Assembly (NCBI GenBank): GCA_032690845.1
Contig: CM064422.1
Span: forward strand, 310,001 to 374,000
From: Eleusine coracana subsp. coracana
Lineage: Eukaryota; Streptophyta; Magnoliopsida; Poales; Poaceae
Reading direction: 5' to 3'
Length of the DNA stretch: 64,000 nt
Shown here: positions 56,156 to 64,000 of the stretch, in pieces
Layout: each line of letters begins with the position of its first letter
How positions within the stretch are numbered: position 1 is the stretch's first letter
Notes under the pieces: model-generated
Told to the model about the DNA's origin: nothing
What the model saw: only the letters and a program-made list of their open reading frames with translations
Database searches by the model: none
Position numbers and translations under genes: made by a program

Positions 56156-56291
56156 CTATGGTAGACCGTGATTTTTTTAGATAAAAGAAAATTCTATTTC
56201 ATCCAGTAAATAAAAAAAGCATCCCGGTCTCTCCGCCTTGGTGAATCTAACCGTTCAATTATCACATAATTTCACTATGGTAGACCGTGAT
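56156..56291 (-). mobile_element. 102-bp retroposon with 17-bp target duplication
   Basis: CTATGGTAGACCGTGAT occurs at 56156-56172 and again at 56275-56291. Between them, 56173-56274 starts with poly(T), so the insert is antisense with its poly(A) at the left. Such a layout marks a 5'-truncated LINE or SINE insertion by target-primed reverse transcription. Confidence 0.8.
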
Positions 56292-58874
56292 ACCGGTTGA
56301 TACAACGTATCATGGTATTAATCCAGCCGTCAATTTATATGGGCAATTTTGTAATTAGCTACGTTAATAGTTAGGTCAGAAATTCAGTCGATTTGTTTGA
56401 TCAGTTTGTTTCCACACCACTGATGATTCCATGAATTCCGAATGACATTTGTTCTGCAGCTCCTGCACGCATTGGTTCTACCGTGTCAATGTATTGTAGT
56501 CAAACACCATGAAAAAACATGAGTCCGCCGCTATCATGGATCAAGTAAGTCATCGGCCATCTCACTTGCAACCATGATCGAATATAATTTCTCCACCAAT
56601 AAAACTCCTCGACCCCATCCTGGCCCTACCATGCCATCGTTGCGGCCATCGCCTATCCGAATGGATCTCATCGTGACCAAGGCCAACAACGAGCTCATAT
56701 GAGGCTAAATTCTCAGCAGATGACATCTATTGTTGTAAGCTTTAAAGCTTTTTTAATTGTATAATGAATGATAGAACATGAACATGAACATGAACAAAAT
56801 ATCAATGTGATTTACTTTATTTAATTAACAAGGTTGGCTTCATTTTTGTTTTACAATCATGCCCATATGATATTTATAATATCTATTTGTGATATCATGA
56901 TACTATAATAAAATAAAAAAGTATCATTAGATTGATATGAGCCATCAGATTCATTTTGGTCTATAGTAAAAGTCCTCTCAAAAAATGACGTAAGAGAATA
57001 TTACAGCAACACGTACCACAACATGTAAATCAAAATGCTGCATCTTTCACCTCAGCTATGATTAGGAACAGTTGCTCTACTGTGACTTGATGAGGCAACA
57101 TATACATATACTCTAGTTCAGTGAACATGAGTTTTTTCAGATGTGTGCTGAGCTCAACATAAAACTTTTGTCGATTCCTAGTATTATGCAGAGCAGAATC
57201 TCGTCGAGAACGTACATTGCGGCCGCAATAGTTTATTGCCTGTCATGTTTTCTTTTGAAAACCACATGTTATTGGTCGACGTTATAGACTTTATTAGGTG
57301 TTCCACTGGCCTACTGACGCTGTTTTTGATTTCATCGATCTGCTGCCGGACTGTGGGTACCATTTTCTCGAGGGACAGGTGATATCTCACGTATGGCTAG
57401 TGCGACAAATCGTTCTCAAGGAGAGGCAACCAGTTGCTCTCTTGCTTGCTCAACTTAACATGCCACAGGTCTGGAGCTTAGCTGGCAAACGCAAAGCTGA
57501 AAATATTAGTTGGCTAGTGAACAGTGCAATGCATGCAGGGAGTGCCTAATATAGTGTGACTTATTAATATACAATTATCTTCTGATGCTGGATGGAGGCA
57601 CTGTGTTCTCGTTTTGTATGTACATGTATATGCTCCCATTTCTGCTTCTCCCCGATCGATTTTCATACAGCCCTTGATTGACTAGTCACATCGTCGCCAT
57701 CCACGGCGTGAAGGCTGACCCTGTACCGCCTGTACTTTACTGAAGTTGTCTGCACTGTAAATGCATGCGCGCTAGCTTGTGTCCCTATTCTCTGATGTTG
57801 GGTCTACCGCAGATATGCTGATCAATGCCGCACCGCGTTAGCGGCCCGACTCTTCTTTTCATACATATGTGTTTTCTGTTAACAATTCCCTTCCCGCAGC
57901 ACTGAAAAAGCTTTTGCTTGAGGACTGGGCACTGCAGCTTGCAAAAAAGCTCTCTCCATGTTTATTTTATTTTCGCTGATAAGGGTTGTTCCACGCGCTC
58001 CGCGTCGATCCCCAGAACCATTTAGTACAACTTAGTATAAAACACAGATTCGTTTATTAGACACGATCGAATGGAATGAAATTATAAAATAAACTCCATT
58101 TCATAATTGATTTTCATGTTTTGCTCGTCTCCATCAATTCTTTTACAAGCTAAGATATGGTGTCAAATATCAGCCCACAGTCTTACTGATTCACCGCATA
58201 TATGTATAGCAACACTCAAAAGAAAATGACTAAACATACACACAAATTTTCTATATTGACCTTTCCATTGGTTTGATACGAGCTTTATATGCTAGTACCA
58301 ACTAAAAATATAGGTTTTCCTGAGACCATTTCAAATTTTCACAATCACAATTTCCATAGTAAATGCAGTAAACCACTAAATGTTATTTCATGGGTGACAC
58401 ACAATGGCGGTATTATGTAGTGAACTGACTTCGTGTCCATGGAACTTATCAGATACGAATATAACACCTTTTTAGTGCATATATGTTTCAAATAGTAAGA
58501 AAATACATTGACCAATATGTAGAAAAATTGCTTACATGGATGGACAAGGCCTCCAGTGCGCATATATACTTCACAAAACAGACAATATGTAGGATACAAT
58601 ATAAAGTGTATATAGACAGAAGGTAGCAAACTTCACACGTACGTACATCTGACTGAACAAAAATGTGGAAAAAATGTTGCATATAAATGTATATATTTAT
58701 TTCTTAATTTCATAAACATATATTAGCTTTGAATTGAATATGATTAAGGACACATGTACATTCACACAATTAATTAAGTAAATCTTGATCATACTTGTAA
58801 CCTTTCTTTTAAATCAAGCATGAATATACACCAATGTAGTTTTACTTGTACCTTCATTCGGCCCTCATTATCGA
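56292..58874. other. Long AT-rich spacer, no gene seen
   Basis: About 2.6 kb without a recognised gene. 57184-57549 has frames on both strands (for example MRYHLSLEKMVPTVRQQIDE on minus) with no domain I recognise. The part near 58875 is probably the WRKY 3' UTR and downstream region. Confidence 0.4.
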
Positions 58875-61800
58875 TTATAACTTGTTCCAATCATAAGCTA
58901 CCCCTCTGGAATAGATGTTTGCATTCACAGGATTATTATTGTTGCTAGACTCCAATTCTTCCAGCTCCGCGAAAACCTCATCTGCAGATTGGATGCCATT
59001 GCAACCGGTTGGCATAGGAGCTGCAACACGTTCACTGCTAAGAGCACCCAATGTGGAGGCACCATAAGTAGTTGCATTACTTTCCATCATGTTAGTAGAA
59101 TGTTGGTACTCGAGGTCATTCTTTGATGATGACGATGGAAACATCAAACTTGCCGGGTCAACAATCCTGCAGCTGTTTTTCTTCTTGCAATTGGTGGTCA
59201 CATGAGTCTGAGGGCGGGAGTATCCAGCAAGTACGTTGCGCTGCATTGGCCATGGGTGGTTATGTTCTGCTGTGTAGGTGATCACCAGCATATTCGGATC
59301 ACTACGGCTGCGCTCCACTTGCTTCCTTGCCATACAACCCTTTGAGCTGCTACATCTATAGTATCCTCTGCAAGACCAATGTATATTGTATCACTTATTT
59401 GCAATGACTGAATATTGGAAATTATGTATATAAGCTTTCAGCTTCAATTAATTAGGGTAAACAAAACAACATTGATTTTTAGAGAATAAGTATGCACAGT
59501 TGCATCAGTTTCTTAAAAATAACAACAATTTGAATCCATAGGACACCATCATATATCTTAACTATTAAATTAAAAAAAGTATGTAAAGTTTTAAAAACCT
59601 CCAAAAAAATGACATAGATTTGCCCAGAGCTATAACTCCTCGAGCCTGCTCGTGCTCCTAAGTATTTTGACACAATGTTGTAAAGAATACAAAATCCTCA
59701 CATGTTGACCGGTCATCATATAGAATTACATGCAAGAGAGGATGATATATTGGTGAAGCTAGGGTATCGACAACGGTTATTTTTTCGTTAAGATGTTAAA
59801 TGGTTATAGTTTTGTGCAACAATTGTCCCAAAATGATTTTTTTAACAATATATGTCAAAGTACTTGTAGGATTTATTTGAAATTCACTCAAACTATTATA
59901 GGAGGTATGCACAATAAGGTTAATTTCACTTCAATATTGCACAATGTGTTTCATAAATGTAGAACATTATTTTGAAACAAGTACATCATTTGGGACTAAA
60001 ATAGATCTACGAAAATCTTACTAAGCCAATGATTGGTTGTCAGATCACTTTATATTATCTTTACAACATATTTGTTCTGGTATTTTAATTTTTCTAGTTT
60101 TTTGAAAGTGATCATATTTAGATTGTGATATTACTTTAGGGAGCTGTGATATATCCAAGGAACTGCAGACAATATTATTGGCAATAAGGTAAGGAAATAA
60201 GCACACTAAAACCATAATATATGCTTATTAAATTTATCTATATGAAGAGAAATTTACTATATTCTAAATCCAGCCAATATCTTTCACAAGTATCATCAAC
60301 TTGTTGAATTTTAGTGTTATACCAAAGACTAAAAGTAATTGGACCTCATACAACAGCAAAAGAGTAAAAGGATAGCTTTCAGTCGTTTAGTTTACACGCG
60401 TACAGTTAATGAATTGTATAAACATGATTGACATGTGTAATTAATATTCAAAATACTATCAGATACCACCTAGCATGTCATATTGTTATCATTGGGTTTC
60501 AGCAGAGGGGAACCACCCCTCTTGTTGGTGATAGGAGTGTCCCTAGTAATTTATGTGATTATCTTGTCATACTTCGTTAATTAGAGTAGAAATACAAGCT
60601 TTTCTCATTGTAGACTGATGTATAATAGCCAAACCAATCTAGTTTATATTTTTAATTAGGGTGATGTCTAGCGATGGTTGATAGGAAGGATTAGGTCATA
60701 CACATTTTACATTTTGTTTTGTTCAAAAATGAATATGCGATTTCACAAACTTTACACAACATGTCATACTGAAGTTATTATTCTATAAGTTCTTATTTTT
60801 ACTAGAACAAAAGAAAAGGTTCAATCAGGGAATATTAGAGCTGTCGTTTCCTCATCTAAGATGGCTATGATTTCAATTTGTTTCCTTTGTCATGATGCTG
60901 ATCTAGCATTTACCTGCATGAACAACAGTGCGTGTCAATATAAAATCAGCACATTAATTCGATTCACATCTAAAACCATGTGAGAACATAAGACAACAAT
61001 CCTTTTCAGAAAAGAAAGCCAAGGAATGTAAGCAGAACCAAAGAAAGAGATCTGATGTTGATACGTATTAATTGGATCATTAGTATGCATTAGTTAGGTG
61101 CTTGTTCGCCAAACGCCAGACAACGAAATATAGGCTATATTGACACCTTGGATAAGGAGAGCCTTTGATTGGTTTCTGTCCATACTTCCTCCAAGCCCAA
61201 AGATCAGAAGGAATGACCTCTCCTCCTCCACCTGGTCGACTGCTTGTTGCCGGTGGTGCCGGGATACACACCACCTTCCTCACATCATTCTTTCTGTAGC
61301 ATTTGAAAGCAAAACGTTCAAGATCCTTATTGTGCCATTGTGGGAGGATCGGAATTAGCTTACATGTCCACAAGATTATAATAATGTATACATAGATGAA
61401 CTAGGGACCAAAGGAGAAATTCTGATTTGCGCGACAAATTTGGCGTTAGATGAGAGGTAACAAAAACATGCTCTTCAAAAAAAAGGAGGGGGGGGGGGGG
61501 GGGGGGGGGAAGAACAACCTTGCAGATGATATGATTAATTTTTCAATTGTGAGTATATATGCATCAAATTACAAGGATCAATTTAACACAAGATCGATGC
61601 CCTTGATGAATCTTCTTTTTTGACGGAAAAAGGTAGGTGTTCTGCGTTTCATTAAAGATGAAGCAAATAGAGTACAAATAAATAGTCTTCCAAAAAACGA
61701 AAGGAAACATGCAGCATATATGCTGCAATGTAAGGTATGAAAGAAACTTATGAAAAATGAACTAAGCTATCTAAAGAAGTTTGCAGTGACTGAAAGATTT

Positions 61801-62636
61801 AGCAAAGCCATGAATTGATTGGTAGTGAGCAAAAGAAAAATGAAATGAAACGGAGAAAAGAAAAGGAAAAACGAGTATCTCTTGATTAAAATTAAATGAC
61901 AGCTAGTAAACCCTCTTGAACTCGATCTGTGTTCGAGAAATTTTCAAAGCAGAGCGAGAAATTAAGAAGCCATGCGTTAACATGAACTGATGATAGAGAA
62001 AATGTGCGACCAAGAGAGTGGAATGACAAAAATCAAGTCTGCTATCTGGAACTTGGTTTAAGCTGCAGGGATGCATCGAGAGTGAGCTGAGGACGGAAGA
62101 ACAAGAGTTCCAAATTAAAGAAAGACACGAAAGGTTATGCATATACTCCTTATAATTAATAACCTGTTCATCATTTGATGAGCAGCAGCAGCAGCAGCTG
62201 GCGTCACTGGTGAACTCCTCGTGGCATCGTCGGCTTCGACATCGGCAGTCATCACCATGTCACGGCCGTAGCAGGCGTGCTGAGAGATCTGGTGGGCTTC
62301 CGGCGGCTGCCGTGGCGGCAACCAGCCGTAGTACCCACCGCGCGACGGCGTCGTCGTCAGGTACGGATCGATGGTCGACGGCGGCGCCTGGAACATCATC
62401 ATAGGAAGCCGCCCGTCATCCTCGTAAGGGTTGTTCATCGCGATCTGGCCGGCCATTGCAGCACATGACGACATGTGATCTGCCGCTGCCAGAGATGGAG
62501 AAGGAGGGGGTGGTTGATGGTGATTATTGCTCGTTGACGAAGGCAGCGCAGCCATTGCACGGGCACGGGCAACGACGTCGGCGAGGTCGCCCTGTGCAGT
62601 GGCGCCGCCGATGGCATCCGCCTCCATGTCGTCCAT
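58875..62636 (-). CDS. WRKY transcription factor, group IIe
   Basis: Three exons (62164-62636, 61147-61293, 58875-59367) give 370 residues. The N-terminal region has an acidic start (MDDMEADAIGG), His/Pro/Ala-rich stretches and MMMFQAPPS. KKND-type text and VRKVVCIPAPPA precede the single WRKY domain: SDLWAWRKYGQKPIKGSPYP (WRKYGQK at 192-198), then RGYYRCSSSKGCMARKQVER and YTAEHNH. The zinc ligands are C-X5-C...H-X-H, as in group II. The intron lies in the R codon before GYYRC (R-type), as in groups IIc-e. SDLWAWRKYGQKPIKGSPYPR is characteristic of group IIe. The C-terminus is Ser/Asn-rich. WRKY proteins bind W-box (TTGAC) promoters. A GTG-initiated longer frame is ignored; the first ATG is at 62636. 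Introns of 870 and 1,779 bp are AT-rich. Confidence 0.94.
61480..61512. repeat. Poly(G) run in WRKY intron 1
   Basis: AAAAAAAAGGAGG followed by about 20 G at roughly 61489-61510. Homopolymers like this often mis-size in assemblies. Confidence 0.8.
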
Positions 62637-63531
62637 AGTGGCGAGCTCACTCTTTCTAGTTTCCACTACTACCTGCTGCTAGTGCTAGCTAATAGCCCCC
62701 TGCAGCTAGCGCAGTCAACAATGACTCTCGATGTACATATATACAGTCACTAGCTCTCAAATATACTACACTGCTTTGTTGCTCTCAAATATATGAGCAC
62801 ATAAAAGAAGAAGCAGCAAGGCAGAAGAGAGATAGTTTATATGGATGGGATGTTTTTAGATTCTAGTCGGAGTGTATGTGCGTGTCTTTTCCGTCACAGG
62901 CTAAGGTTGAGACCAAGCGATCTGTATTTATTTGGACACCGGCTACAGCTTCGGCAACTGTTCATTCCGACTGTTGGCAGCTTATTGCACCACAGTCCAC
63001 GGAGACTCAAGAGGCGACGGTGGCCATCCAAAATACTAGCATTGTCATCACACCCAACCACTCATCTCTCTCATGATCCTTACTTAGGATGAAAGAGAGA
63101 GAGAGAGAGAGGGAGACATGAGAGAGAAAGAGATGAGAGAGAGAGAGATGAAAACGACAAGGGGACAAGGACTTGGTGGCACTTGTGATAGAGAGAGAGG
63201 GTGTTGCAGTAGGGCAACCTTACTTTGCCCCATTTGTTGGCTTGCGTTGGTGACTTCCTTCTTCCTCGATGCCTTTCTTCATTCCACTTTCCTCCATGGA
63301 CGGATCACCTTCGTTCTCGGTTGCGTCTAGCTGCGATAACTTTTTCAGCTAGAATAGTCTCGATATCAATGTGCAATAATAACATCGATCTATGGATGGC
63401 TGGCTTAATAATGTCGTACGTAGCTAAGATAGTTTCAGAGAATATTGTATACTATTGGGAAAGCTGGATTGAAGCTCCTCATTGACTTGCAAAGCTTATT
63501 CACATTTTAACTGCAGGTTCTAAACTTGAGT
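62637..63531. promoter_or_regulatory. WRKY upstream region
   Basis: On the minus strand a TATATATG box lies at about 62735-62745, roughly 100 bp before the ATG, a possible TATA element. CTCTCAAATATA occurs twice near 62754 and 62783. A long (GA)n tract lies at 63089-63150. No other gene is seen. Confidence 0.35.
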
Positions 63532-64000
63532 CATCGGTATAATCTTCCTTTACAGATAGGACTGGCCTTACTTGTGTAGAAGGTTAAAATTTGCCTAAAT
63601 ATTAATGGATTTTTTTGGGCTTTAATTTCAGCTATGTATGTGCAGTTATACTTTTGGCTTCAGATTTTTGTCAGATTCGAGCAAGCACCCGCACTTGGCT
63701 AAAGTTATTGCATCAACATGGGCATGTTTGTGTTCTGTAAATTACTAACCAGACCCGCATATATAGTGTTACATTCTTACACAAAATATGAATCAAATAA
63801 AAAAACATGTTTTGTCCCTAAATCTAAAGTAGTGCATGTTTGTGGTCAGCTAGAACCATTGGTATAATCTTCCTTTACAGATAGGACTGGGGCCTTACTT
63901 GTAGGATTAAGGTTAAAATTTGCCTAAAAATTAATGGAATTTTTGGGCATTGTGCTATGTATGTGCAGTTATACTTTTTGCTTCAGATTTTTGTCGGATT
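63532..64000. repeat. Direct duplication, second copy running off the window
   Basis: About 63532-63680 recurs at about 63857-64000, offset 325 bp, with TATAATCTTCCTTTACAGAT, GGTTAAAATTTGCCTAAA and GTATGTGCAGTTATACTTTT shared. The second copy continues past the window end. Several substitutions and short gaps separate them. Confidence 0.85.

Noticed and set aside
62637..62666. N-terminal extension of the WRKY protein (ETRKSELAT)
   Set aside because: It needs a GTG start; the first ATG in frame is at 62636.

Overview
The window looks like nuclear DNA from a grass (Poaceae). The genes have AT-rich introns with GT-AG ends, several first exons are very GC-rich, every recognisable protein is a typical plant protein, and the gaps are full of grass-type repeats (Stowaway-like, Tourist-like, hAT-like and CACTA-like elements, copia and gypsy LTR remnants, LINE tails, a Cassandra-type LTR). 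Gene content would fit a panicoid grass such as sorghum or a relative, but the species cannot be fixed from the sequence alone. There are no prokaryotic operons, CRISPR arrays or obvious foreign clusters.

Layout. 1-9.2 kb is repeat-rich and gene-free: a copia-type 3' end and LTR (1-2151), a duplicated anonymous segment, LINE tails, an hAT-like MITE with a perfect 8-bp target duplication, a CACTA-like remnant and a gypsy 3' end with LTR. 9.4-34.9 kb is a dense gene island: plastid ribosome hibernation factor PSRP1 (-), the SnRK1 regulatory subunit SNF4/KINbetagamma (-, 13 exons), a plastid acyl carrier protein (+), KU80 (-, 12 exons), the TPLATE-complex small subunit LOLITA (+, head to head with KU80), a PPR-SMR protein (-) and a 2-oxoglutarate/Fe(II) dioxygenase (-). 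35.5-38.3 kb is a nest of transposons: a mariner/Stowaway-like element, a LINE split by a GC-rich terminal-inverted-repeat element, and a Cassandra LTR carrying a 5S-rRNA-like segment. 38.6-53 kb holds a RADIALIS-like MYB gene, an ARF GTPase gene with a rearranged pseudogene copy beside it, OEP24, and two DUF295-type F-box genes about 2.4 kb apart, one of them with a single in-frame stop. 53.4-58.8 kb is again repeats, and 58.9-62.6 kb is a group IIe WRKY gene. The window ends inside a direct duplication.

Functionally this is ordinary plant chromosome, not a cluster: plastid functions (PSRP1, ACP, OEP24, PPR-SMR), energy signalling (SNF4), DNA repair (KU80), trafficking and endocytosis (LOLITA, ARF) and regulators (RADIALIS-like, WRKY, F-box). 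The most notable points are the compact shared promoter of KU80 and LOLITA, the F-box copy broken by one codon, the ARF copy with an internal deletion, a pair of related inverted-repeat elements sharing a short reading frame, the 5S-like Cassandra LTR, and a GC-AG intron in KU80. I found no clearly undescribed biological system. Exon joins were worked out by hand from reading frame, splice signals and family conservation; no alignment was run.
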